Shown in pieces: positions 22,372 through 32,643 of a stretch of 64,000 bases of DNA (its first letter is position 1; every line of letters begins with the position of its first letter). Under the pieces are notes generated by a model. That model made no database searches and was not told where the DNA came from. It saw only the letters and a list, made by a program, of their open reading frames with translations. This DNA comes from Theocolax elegans (Eukaryota; Arthropoda; Insecta; Hymenoptera; Cerocephalidae): positions 11,009,703 to 11,073,702 of the forward strand of contig CM047431.1 in the NCBI GenBank assembly GCA_026168455.1, given 5' to 3'. The translations under genes and the position numbers were made by a program.

Positions 22372-22380
22372 AAAATATAT

Positions 22381-23379
22381 TTTTATATACACAAATAAAA
22401 TGATATAACATATATTATAAATAATTAGTAATAAATAAAATACAATTTTAAATTATATTACTATATTACAATATATGTGGGTCAGGGAGGGGAGGAGAAC
22501 CAAATAGAAATAATATGATCTCGAACTCACAATAAAATCAACAATGATTGTTTCGCCGCGTCCTGTATAAAAGAAAAATAAATTATTTAAAATTTTCTTT
22601 AAAAGGGAGGAGGGGTGGGGCAACTACCTCTCCCGAAAGAATCTTTTCAAACACTCTCATACCATAAATATAAAATAGATTCCGCGCTGGAACGAATTTA
22701 TTTTATTAATGCAAAAATAAAAATAATTCGCCGCAGTGGTTTCTCTCGGCGAAACCAGCTGCGAAGACTTTATACACGCGAAGGGGCTAGGCGATCGCGC
22801 TATCTCTCTCTCTCTCTCACACACACCGTATAGCCCGCCTAGCACCTAACTCCGATTCCCCGCGACTAGGGATTCTCTCTCTCACTCCCACTCGCGGGCG
22901 CAATCGGAGAGAGCCGATGATGATCGACTCTCGCAAAGTCTTTCCCGTGCGCTGTTCGGGGGGATTCTCGCTGCCCGCGATCCGCGGCGCAAGCTACTCT
23001 CTCCCTACTTTGCCGCTCCCATACAAGCTAGGCAAAGTTCTCCCGTCAAGCTTGCGATCGATAGAGACCGATCTCGGTGAGATCGGGCGTTTCCGGCTGA
23101 ACACGGTCGCGCGCGAACTCTCTCCCGATATACCGGTGTACACCTCTCCTCGGATACCCGAGCAAGAGGGGGAGTACTCCGGTATAGAGACGCGTCTCAC
23201 ACGCCGTCTCTCGCACTCTCTCTCTCTCACTCTAACTCTTTAACTCGTAATATACTCTCTCTCTCTCTCTCTCAAAACTCAACCCGCTCACGTTTCGCCG
23301 CGACACTGCTCGCGCGCGAAAAGATGGCCGACAGTTATTCTTTAATTTAAATTTAACATCGGTGAGGACGAAACCGAAC
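22381..23379 (-). other. Proximal leader of the Gypsy element, CT-rich
   Basis: About 1 kb between the primer binding site and the hairpin array. In the printed strand it has CT/CA runs (22,801-22,827, 23,216-23,230, 23,253-23,275) and GC-rich blocks. The related copy at 1,826-2,240 keeps these blocks, so they are ancestral. Open frames here (up to 108 codons) have no domain and are not supported as genes. Confidence 0.7.
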
Positions 23380-23397
23380 GTCCTGTCACGGTCGCCA
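23380..23397 (-). promoter_or_regulatory. Primer binding site
   Basis: The printed strand reads GTCCTGTCACGGTCGCCA, then TT and the LTR at 23,400. It looks like the last 18 bases of a tRNA ending in CCA, so the element's sense strand (TGGCGACCGTGACAGGAC) would bind that tRNA, two bases from the LTR. From memory it resembles the tRNA-Arg type used by some insect Gypsy lineages; not verified. Confidence 0.8.
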
Positions 23398-23399
23398 TT

Positions 23400-24439
23400 T
23401 GTGACGTGGTATTCGCGTACCCGATTCAATTAATTAATTAATGTAATTAATAAAAACCGTTGGGCCGCGTTGCCCAATACCGCGCACACAATTATTTATT
23501 TATTCATCCGAACTGCGGGCTGTCGCCAGGAACGCGAGTTCGCTGAGACGATCGGTGTGGAGGATTCGGGCAATCCTCCTTGCCTCGACACGATTACTTT
23601 AAATTAATAGGATGTCGGCGGGAGCGGGGAGAACAATAACAAACTCGATTAATTAAAATAAAAATAAATATAACATTTATTTAAGTAATTAACAATTTGG
23701 CCATCCAGGCCTCGTGCCGCGACAAAGGTTGTTTCGCGCGGGCGGAAGTATCGGGAGTCAACCGGATCGAGATCCTCGCCTGCGGTTGACTTTACCCCGA
23801 TCTCCGCTATTCGGGTACCGGCGTACCCGAATACACTCCCGAGGTCTCACACACACATACACTCGGGGTAATGGGGGGAACGCGCGGTAGTATATAATAC
23901 ACTTACCGGGGTGCGTCCCGTGGATGTCCCAGCCGATCCGTGTCCCTTTTGTCCTCCTGGGCAACGGAGGACGACGTCGGCTGCGGTGGTGGAAGGCGGC
24001 TCTGTGCCACGGCGAGTGCCTCGCGAACCGCGTCCGCATTCACACACTGACTTCCCGTCCTTAACACACACACCAGGTCACTCGCGGTACACCTCGCGAG
24101 GACGATCCGGGTAGTCGACGGCTTTGCGCCTCACGCCCCTTTCCTTAGCCGGAAAACTCTAACACTCGACACCGGATAGTTTTGTCCGCCTCGAGCGGCG
24201 GATCGGGACGTACTGATTAGGCAATTGCCTAATTTCGAAAAAGGGATGAGAGTGGGAAACACACACACACTCTCGCGCTCTCATCCCTACGTACTATTGC
24301 GCGCGTAATTGTACACTTGATTCTGTAAACAAATGTCGTCGGTTGACCTTGACATACCAAAGGCTCCGACGACTTACATTTAACAGGATTTTAAATGCTT
24401 TGTTCGCCGCGAAAAGATTGTGTGACGATTTCCGTCACA
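23400..24439 (-). repeat. 5' LTR of the Gypsy element
   Basis: 1,040 bp, the same length as the 3' LTR, starting TGTGACGTGGTATTCG and ending TTTCCGTCACA as printed. In the element's sense it has a TATA-like GTATTATATAC near 23,900-23,890 and AATAAA signals near 23,690-23,670, placing R between them. A GTAAGT at 23,906-23,901 could be a splice donor only if transcription starts upstream of it. CAAT follows at 24,440. Confidence 0.95.
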
Positions 24440-24584
24440 CAATAAAAAAGAGAAATTTCTGTTTTATTACTATGAAGAAATTATCTTCGTACAAATGCAT
24501 ATTATTATAAATACTGTTACGTCACGTCATAAGAGGTAACATAAACGTGTATACTAGATCAAAACGCAACCCGAAGCAATGCCG

Positions 24585-24725
24585 CTGTGGGCGCTCTCCG
24601 ACGTCCGTGCGCGACCAAAAACTCGACTCGAAGCAACTCCGCCGCGGGCGTTCTCCGACGTCCGCGCTCGCCTAACTATACTCGCGGTATTTGCCGCCGC
24701 GACCGTTTCCAACGTCTGCGCTCCA
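24585..24725. repeat. GC-rich minisatellite related to 8,650-8,805
   Basis: About two copies of a ~65-bp unit with CCGC.G.GGGCG.TCTCCGACGTCCG, plus a more diverged third. The core matches the array at 8,650. The spacer differs (ACTCGACTCGAAGCAA rather than ATCAAATTTTGT). From 24,730 to 25,310 follows AT-rich sequence with nothing recognised. Confidence 0.65.
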
Positions 24726-25316
24726 CTAATATAAGTGACATGCATTTTATTTCAATTTATTTATTATTTTTGTTGTAATTTGCTTATTTTTATATTCTGT
24801 TTCAAATAATGTTTTTGTTTCGTTAGTATATATATTCATCACAATCATACATCTTTTATAAGTGCAATTAATATTTAACTTTATTAATATTAACTACAAA
24901 ATATTGTACATTAATCTTTAGAAATAAATGACTACAAAATGTTTTCAAAGTTTATACAATACAACTTTCAAGCATTGTCTAATTTTGGTATGTACAATAG
25001 AAATGTTTATGAAATGTCAGTTTAATGTAACTGTTTAAAAAATGTTGAGTGTTTTAAATACAAAAAATGAAAAACAAGAATATTTTAATTTATGAATCTT
25101 TTGTATATTTTGTAACATAAAAGTTTAACTTTATTTTTATTTATAATACTAATTTTAATATTTTACCATATGCCAACGCACTGCACTTTACAGTCACAAA
25201 TTTTTAAAGTCCACCTTTTCTTTGTATGCAAGACATTGAAATTTAATTTTTACTTTATTTTACATGTGACAATGTTTGCTCATAAACTCAGTTCAGGCAT
25301 TGCTTTAAATTACACT

Positions 25317-25784
25317 CTAACGATAAGGTATGGATGGAACTAAAGTTCCCGATGCAGCAGTTGCAGCTGCCAATGCAGCCAGTTCCTCTTCTGCTTCTTT
25401 CATTATGTCATAATCACTTAATTCACTTAAAGTATTTTTAGTTTCTTTTCGTGGAGAAGATTGCACCTCTTAACTTAATCTGCTAACACTAGTTGTTTTA
25501 CTGTACATTTGTGAATATTTTTCTTGATTTTGGTACATTGCTGAATTAACTGTTGTAAAAAATGTTACACTAGGTTTCAATGGAAGATATGGATCTACTT
25601 TGGAACTCTCTTGATGTTACCAAGAATTCTTGAAGATTAGGGGGAATAGAATGTTCGAGACCTTCTCTAAATTTTGTTGAGATAACTTGGATATTCCTTG
25701 TGGTGGTAGAGTAAAAGATCTTGCATCCGAAGGACTATATACTTCTACTGGTTCACCATTATCTGGAGGATCAAGACCCAATCC
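25317..25784 (-). pseudogene. Degenerate last exon of an unrecognised gene
   Basis: On the minus strand a good 3' splice site (CTAATCAATTTCAG) opens a coding-like stretch at 25,784: GLGLDPPDNGEPVEVYSPSD, then TLPPQGISKLSQQNLEKVSN. After an indel near a C-run (25,630-25,645) and another shift it continues with TFFTTVNSAMYQNQEKYSQM, then one in-frame TAA. It closes with SELSDYDIMKEAEEELAALA and PSIPYR before a TAG at 25,317-25,319. An AATAAAG lies downstream near 25,250-25,260. The splice site shows it is not a processed copy but a duplicated, decayed piece of a normal gene. I do not recognise the family. Confidence 0.5.
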
Positions 25785-25832
25785 CTGAAATTGATTAGAT
25801 CAATATTATAAATACTGGACTATTAATTTCTT

Positions 25833-26070
25833 GACCTTTAGAGGACGGGATGGCTCCTATACGGGCCATGCCCATGATCGACCCTTTACATGTGTTAGTT
25901 TTGAGATGTGAGACATCACAAAAACTCGATTTCTATAGAAAAGTGAGAGAAAACAGTAAACCCAAATCCCCGTCCTCCAAAGGTTAAAAGTGATCCGATG
26001 TTTTAGACATTAATTTTATTGAAAAAAGAAGCTTTTTTGAACCAGAAAATTCCCGTCCTCTAAAGGTTAA
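25833..26070. repeat. Short inverted-repeat element and extra terminus
   Basis: GACCTTTAGAGGACGGG at 25,833 and CCCGTCCTCCAAAGGTTAA at about 25,969-25,987 are inverted ends of a ~155-bp element. A further end, CCCGTCCTCTAAAGGTTAA, lies at 26,052-26,070. The pattern is that of a small non-autonomous DNA transposon with a partial second copy. Confidence 0.5.
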
Positions 26071-26152
26071 ATGTATTATTAATATACACTAAATTCATCT
26101 CTTAATTTTCTCATTGTAATAATAATATAACGTGTCTGTACCTTATTTATTC

Positions 26153-29018
26153 TTATAATAAATTTTCGAAGTAGCCTCCACCCTGCTCAATGCAGCATCG
26201 GGCACGCTTAAGAACATCATGCGTCGCCCTATCAATCATCAGAGGGTCGACGTTATCGGCGTGATCATGGATCTTAACCCTAAGTTCTTCTACTGAAGCC
26301 ACAGGAAATCCGTGGTAAACCACTTCTTTACTGTGACCCCAGTAGAAGAAATCCAAAGGTTTATGGTCGGGTGACCTGGCAGGCCATTCTACCGGGCCAC
26401 TCCGGACGATTCATCTCTCGTCATAACGCTGGTCTAAATAATGCATCACAGTTGCAGTAAAATGAGCCGGTGCACCGTCATGCATGAAGATCAAGTCTTC
26501 CTACTGGTGCCGTGTTAAATGCTGATTCAGCAGATCAGGTAAATCTTCTTCTAGGAACTGTAGGTAATTCTCTTCATTAAGGAATAGAGGTAATTCTCCA
26601 GCTCCTATAAGCCGATTTCCAATCATTCCACACCAGATATTAACACTGAACCTCAGCTGAAAGCGATCTAAAAAAAAGCAAAAAGTTTTTGTAATTATTT
26701 ATGAATCTGCATTCATAAATATTATAAAATACATTTTCTTCAAATCACTTGTTTCTTTTCAGTCTATTACATATATACTATTAATGTTATAGGAAATATG
26801 AGTCTTCATCAATTTTTATAATATTATTTGCAGAAGATTACATAACTTCATTTCATAATTTATATTATTAAAGATTAACTTATTAGAGAAACACACATTT
26901 TTAAGTGTACTATATATTGAAAAGTTGTACAAAATTGTTACATGAAGAATAATAAAATCTCAATTTTGCAACGTAAATTGATTATAGGTTACTCTCTATA
27001 TTATTATTATGTCATGTATATTGCAATTAAATTAATCGTTAACGAATGACGAGGTTATGCACTTATATACCGAATGACAAATTAGGGACGATACAACTTT
27101 GAATTGAATTATTTTTGTGTTGGATTAAGCAAATGTAACAAACTCTTTAGATTTAGACTAATTGAATGAATAAAAATCGACTAGAGATCTCAGAATTTTG
27201 AAACATACAATATTTAAAAATATAAAAAAATTATTTTTTGAGAAAATATCTTTTTTGCAAAATATTTGGTATCTTATCATTCAGTAGATCAAATTAAGTT
27301 TATCTGGACCACTACCGTATAGATTTAATCATTAACAATTAAGTAATTAACGATTTAAAATGATGAGAAAACGTAAATTTCTCACGTGCATTGAAATATT
27401 TATCTAGATAATCGAGTAAACAAGATGATTCGTGTTACCATCAACTCGATGTTATAAACAATCATCGTTTCGTCGATAATATAGACAATTTCGTGAATGT
27501 TATGAATAATGCGAATTCAATAATATGAAATATAAATTACAAGTAAACATAATACTAAATTTTATATACCTATATATATATATCTTCAATTTAATTATTT
27601 ACAAATGTAAGAATAATGTTATAATGAATACGGAATATTTTATTTAGTAGCAGGGAATCTATTTAGAAAGATAATTTAACAGATTAAAATTTGTACGTTT
27701 TTAGTTGTACAACGTTTTTGCCACGCGTAAGGTGCACTTTCAAGTATTTTGTATTTATACATCTAAGTATGTGCTTTATAGAATACAAAATAAACTTTAA
27801 AAGTAACAATAAAATGACTTAATAAATACTAGACTTATAAGAAAAATTCGATAAATTTAAACAATCTGAATTTTTTTTTAATAAGGATTTTAATCGATAT
27901 TTTAGAAGCACAGTAATTTTCGCATCAATTTATGCTAATCCATCATTCCTTATAGTTAACCCGAACCGTCGTTTTTATTATTATATAATGATAAGAAGAG
28001 AAAATAGTTATGCCAGATTTCTGCTGGAATTCCACTACAATTTCGTAATACTTTTCCTAGATCTTAGCAAGAGTTTCACTAGACTTATGCCACACTTTCG
28101 CCAAACTTTCGCAATACTTTTTCAGGACTTTAGCAAGACTTCCACCAGACTTTTGCCATACTTACACTAGACTTTTCAATACCTTCTGTGGTAAATTAAT
28201 TACTTATGAAGACTTCCCAACATACTTATTGGATGACAAATAAACTTAATTTCATCTACTGAATGACCATTTCATTTTTATCTATTCTACTAATCTAAAT
28301 TCGTCGAGTTTGTTACATGTGCCTAATTCAATAAATCAATTAATTAATCTTCATTCAATGATATTTTAATTCTTATCGTTCAATGTATTGTCCCTAAATT
28401 GTTACTATGAATAAAAATTAAATATCAGAAAATAATTGTGTTTAATGTAACATTTACCTTCATGCTTACAATGCGGATTTTCATGGGCCCAATAGTGCTC
28501 ATTGCAAGTATTAAATAGACCATTCCGACCATACGAAGACTCGTCAGTCCATAGAATGCGACGCGTGATGTTATTGTCGGCCTCATATTGCTCCACCAAC
28601 TCGGTACAATAGACTAATCGTCTATCATAATCGCAAGGAACTAAGAAAGTGACGCAAAATTAAGTATTAAAATGAATTCAAAAAGTAGATAATTTATCTG
28701 TTATATTTTTACTTAAAATTTATAAAAACGCGTCATTTAAAAATTGAAAATTTATAAAGTAATAATTTATATTATTTTTGAGACATTAATTTAATCAGTA
28801 CTGTAAAAGTAAAATACTTACGAAGTTCTTGTACTTTTCTATATTTGTAGTCATGCTGATGATCCTCCTTCATAATCCGCTGTACAGTATTGTAGCTCAT
28901 ATTGAGCCTTCTGGCAGTCCGCCGAAGACTTGTAGTCGGATCATCAGAAAACATTGCAAAACTTCTTCCAAGCGGTTTATTCTTGGCCCTCTTTCTCGAC
29001 CCCCATCAGGGTTGCGCA
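26153..29018 (-). pseudogene. Tc1/mariner-superfamily transposase with introns (inactive)
   Basis: Cut-and-paste transposase. Exon 28,822-29,018 gives the N-terminal helix-turn-helix (DDPTTSLRRTARRLNMSYNT) and ends at GTAAGT. Exon 28,458-28,640 follows a TTTCTTAG acceptor, carries the first catalytic Asp (LWTDES), and ends at GTAAAT. Exon 26,153-26,667 follows TTTTTTTTAG and carries the second Asp (MHDGAPAHF), the third (ARSPDHKPLDFFYWG) and the C-terminus (CIEQGGGYFENLL). The frame is kept across both junctions. Stops at 26,501-26,503 (TAG) and 26,411-26,413 (TGA) kill it. The second and third Asp are 36 codons apart, unlike classic mariner. Terminal repeats were not found. Confidence 0.75.
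26680..28440. other. Large intron-like interval of the transposase relic
   Basis: About 1.79 kb of AT-rich sequence between the second and third transposase exons. At about 28,010-28,190 is a degenerate short repeat built on ACTTTCGC/AGACTTTTGCC. Otherwise nothing is recognised. It could be an old intron or a piece inserted exactly at a splice site. Confidence 0.45.
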
Positions 29019-29280
29019 CTATTACGGACCCTTAAAATTATGAAAAATAATAAATTACAATAAGCATGTTTTTCTGTGTGAGATGTAACTTTCCATATAT
29101 TATATTATACCATTCTTCTTGAAATTATTCAGATGTTATTTAAATTGTTTAACAAATTAAAATTTAAAAAACTTCTAATTATGCTCTTACTCTCCTTAAA
29201 AAAAAACAAATAACGAAGACAGTTATTAGAATCGAGCAGAACATACAGATATCATAAAATGGTATTTAACTGAATGTCAA

Positions 29281-32200
29281 TGAATATGATCACAACCCGC
29301 TCTTAACGGGATGTCGGGCCCAAATTACAGAATCTGCATTTTTTAAACCAAAAATTGGATCTAAAATATTGCATTAAAAATCTGAAAAAATTCATACGGA
29401 TAGCTAAAAACATAAGGAAGGGCTTGAGGTTTTCATTTTTTTTAAACATTTCTTAAGTAATAATTGAGTAAACAATTTTTTGTCGGTAATAATTAGTCAA
29501 AAAAGCATAAAACTTTAAACCCAAAAATTGTGATCAAATTATGGATTTAAAAATCTGGAATAATTTGGGTATAATGTTCAAAACATACCTAAGGGCTTGA
29601 CGTTCGGCGTTTTTTAAAAACTTCATTCATTTGTTTATAAAAAAAAGTACAAAATGACCATTTTCTGGGCCTGATATCCCCTTACTTAAGAAGTTACAAT
29701 GCTGATAATTGCAAATATATGTAATATTGAAGTTTTGTGATGTTGTGACCGTCTGAAATAAAGAGCAGCTAAAAGATTGACTTATACGTATTAAAAAAAG
29801 CTAAACTCACAAAATTTATATTACTAACACAACTTAATGCTTGTTAAACTATAACTGTAACAATTGTTCCCATCGATGCAGGATCCAGTCGTATCAATTG
29901 AATAATTCTTAAAATTTTGCACCATGTGCATAGTAACTTAAACGTGCATGTTTTGTGTGATGCATGTTCAACAATTTTAGTAAAAGATCTTTCGGTAAAT
30001 GCATTTTAGTACTTTGGAAAATGCATAATTGGCAATAGGGTAAGTGTAGGTATTACTGCGCATGTAGGGATTAATGCGGTATTTAATAAATATATTATAA
30101 TCTAAACTATTGAAATAAACAAACAAAGGTAAATTATTTCTATAAAATTTCGATATATAATGAACATTTTAATTAATTAATCTTAGTTAAAAAACAGATA
30201 TGTTACCGAGTCGATAAAGTACGAGTATAAGTCGATAAAATACCAAATTCTGAAACCCATTTAATTTATTAATTTCTAAATATACAGGGTGTCCTAAAAG
30301 TAACGATACACCCAATAAATATTCCAGGTAAAAACTTTTTTAAAAAAGGTGAAGGTCATTCCTTAAGTAACTTTTTACGACGAATCCAGTGGTGAACTTG
30401 GATTTGACCTTCAACTTGTCATTGAAGGTCATTTCAAGGTCAACTTTGTTTTTTTAAATGGGAACCTCTATTTTTGACAACAGCAATCGAAAAAGCGAGA
30501 AATTTCACGTCTAAACATGTACTCAGGTCATAGGTCAAGGTGACCTTGAACCTTCTGCTGAAGGTTATTAAGTTTTAGGTATGGATCGGCTCCGATCTGT
30601 ACTTGCTTGACTTAGGGGTATTAAAAAGGTCAAGGGAGTTTTTGTAATAATGGTGACCTTGGATTTGACCTAGCGTTAGACCTTCAAGGTCATTCAAAGA
30701 TTGACTTTTTTTTAATGAAAACAGCTATTTTTCACAACAACAATCAAAAGAGCGGGAAATTTCACTCGAACCTGCTATGGATTAATTCCAATCTGGAAGT
30801 TTGAACCTTCAAGATCATTGCGAGTTCATTTTTTTGCATTTAGCGTTACCCAGGAACAACGTTGCTCCAACGTTTCAACAACTTTTATAACAACGTTGTA
30901 ACGTTGTCAAAACAACGTTGCCAAAACGTTGCTACAACGTTGTGTGCTAGTAGGGTGCCAATGAATATGATCACAACCCGCTCTTAACGGGATGTCGGGC
31001 CCAAATTACAGAATCTGCATTTTTTAAACCAAAAATTGGATCTAAAATATTGCATTAAAAATCTGAAAAAATTCATACGAATAGCTAATAACATAAGGAA
31101 GGGCTTGAGGTTTTCATTTTTTTTAAACATTTCTTAAGTAATAATTGAGTAAACAATTTTTTGTCGGTAATAATTAGTCAAAAAAGCATAAAACTTTAAA
31201 CCCAAAAATTGTGATCAAATTATGGATTTAAAAATCTGGAATAATTTGGGTATAATGTTCAAAACATACCTAAGGGCTTGACGTTCGGCGTTTTTTAAAA
31301 ACTTCATTCATTTGTTTATAAAAAAAAGTACAAAATGACCATTTTCTGGGCCTGATATCCCCTTACTTAAGAAGTTACAATGCTGATAATTGCAAATATA
31401 TGTAATATTGAAGTTTTGTGATGTTGTGACCGTCTGAAATAAAGAGCAGCTAAAAGATTGACTTATACGTATTAAAAAAAGCTAAACTCACAAAATTTAT
31501 ATTACTAACACAACTTAATGCTTGTTAAACTATAACTGTAACAATTGTTCCCATCGATGCAGGATCCAGTCGTATCAATTGAATAATTCTTAAAATTTTG
31601 CACCATGTGCATAGTAACTTAAACGTGCATGTTTTGTGTGATGCATGTTCAACAATTTTAGTAAAAGATCTTTCGGTAAATGCATTTTAGTACTTTGGAA
31701 AATGCATAATTGGCAATAGGGTAAGTGTAGGTATTACTGCGCATGTAGGGATTAATGCGGTATTTAATAAATATATTATAATCTAAACTATTGAAATAAA
31801 CAAACAAAGGTAAATTATTTCTATAAAATTTCGATATATAATGAACATTTTAATTAATTAATCTTAGTTAAAAAACAGATATGTTACCGAGTCGATAAAG
31901 TACGAGTATAAGTCGATAAAATACCAAATTCTGAAACCCATTTAATTTATTAATTTCTAAATATACAGGGTGTCCTAAAAGTAACGATACACCCAATAAA
32001 TATTCCAGGTAAAAGCTTTTTTAAAAAAGGTGAAGGTCATTCCTTAAGTAACTTTTTACGACGAATCCAGTGGTGAACTTGGATTTGACCTTCAACTTGT
32101 CATTGAAGGTCATTTCAAGGTCAACTTTGTTTTTTTAAATGGGAACCTCTATTTTTGACAACAGCAATCGAAAAAGCGAGAAATTTCACGTCTAAACATG

Positions 32201-32643
32201 TACTCAGGTCATAGGTCAAGGTGACCTTGAACCTTCTGCTGAAGGTTATTAAGTTTTAGGTATGGATCGGCTCCGATCTGTACTTGCTTGACTTAGGGGT
32301 ATTAAAAAGGTCAAGGGAGTTTTTGTAATAATGGTGACCTTGGATTTGACCTAGCGTTAGACCTTCAAGGTCATTCAAAGATTGACTTTTTTTTAATGAA
32401 AACAGCTATTTTTCACAACAACAATCAAAAGAGCGGGAAATTTCACTCGAACCTGCTATGGATTAATTCCAATCTGGAAGTTTGAACCTTCAAGATCATT
32501 GCGAGTTCATTTTTTTTGCATTTAGCGTTACCCAGGAACAACGTTGCTCCAACGTTTCAACAACTTTTATAACAACGTTGTAACGTTGTCAAAACAACGT
32601 TGCCAAAACGTTGCTACAACGTTGTGTGCTAGTAGGGTGCCAA
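29281..32643. repeat. Tandem duplication, two near-identical 1,681-bp units
   Basis: TGAATATGATCACAACCCGC begins at 29,281, 30,962 and 32,644. The first two units match almost base for base (rare differences: 29,399 G to A, 29,407 A to T, one T-run change). Each unit contains an inner ACAGGGTGTCCTAAAAGTAA (like a DNA transposon end), a region dense in AAGGTCA/TGACCTT half-sites, and a final cluster of AACGTTG motifs. No coding sequence is visible. Confidence 0.9.

Larger units (their letters stand above)
20725..22380 (-). promoter_or_regulatory. Leader array of covarying RNA hairpins
   Basis: The AT-rich leader holds repeated hairpin families. Type A (printed strand): TTAATTATTTA-ACTTG-CAAA-CAAGT-C-TAAATAATTAA and variants at about 20,982, 21,312, 21,716, 21,800, 21,976, 22,066, 22,236 and 22,323. 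Both arms change together (ACTTG/CAAGT, ACTC/GAGT, CCAATTA/TAATTGG, ATTG/CAAT). Type B at about 20,934-20,960, 21,028-21,058, 21,376-21,407, 22,028-22,054 and 22,290-22,316 has changing stems but a constant ATTCACAC/AATCACAC loop (GUGUGAAU/GUGUGAUU in sense). Type C has nested double stems at 20,792-20,829, 21,123-21,160, 21,507-21,539, 21,910-21,947 and 22,165-22,211. Matched arm changes mean the structure is under selection. The role is unknown: packaging, translation or export are options. Confidence 0.75.
11479..24439 (-). mobile_element. Full-length, decayed Ty3/Gypsy-type LTR retrotransposon
   Basis: This 12,961-bp element lies on the minus strand between two CAAT target duplications (11,475-11,478 and 24,440-24,443). 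Order in its own sense: 5' LTR (24,439-23,400), primer binding site, a ~2.7-kb hairpin-rich leader, gag, a broken linker, protease, reverse transcriptase, RNase H, integrase, a third ORF, a polypurine tract, and the 3' LTR. Integrase after RNase H is the Ty3/Gypsy gene order. LTRs differ at about 20 of 1,040 positions by my hand count (~2%). Coding regions carry several nonsense codons and frameshifts, so this copy cannot make its proteins. I did not assign a clade. Confidence 0.95.

Noticed and set aside
22615..23243. Open frames of 72-108 codons in the proximal leader
   Set aside because: They are driven by CT-rich and GC-rich low-complexity sequence; the homologous leader at 1,826-2,240 does not keep the frames.
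11479..24439. Broken ORFs with only ~2% LTR divergence as evidence that the element moved while already defective
   Set aside because: At about 2% LTR divergence, dozens of mutations are expected across more than 6 kb of coding sequence, so the observed handful of stops and frameshifts fits decay after insertion.
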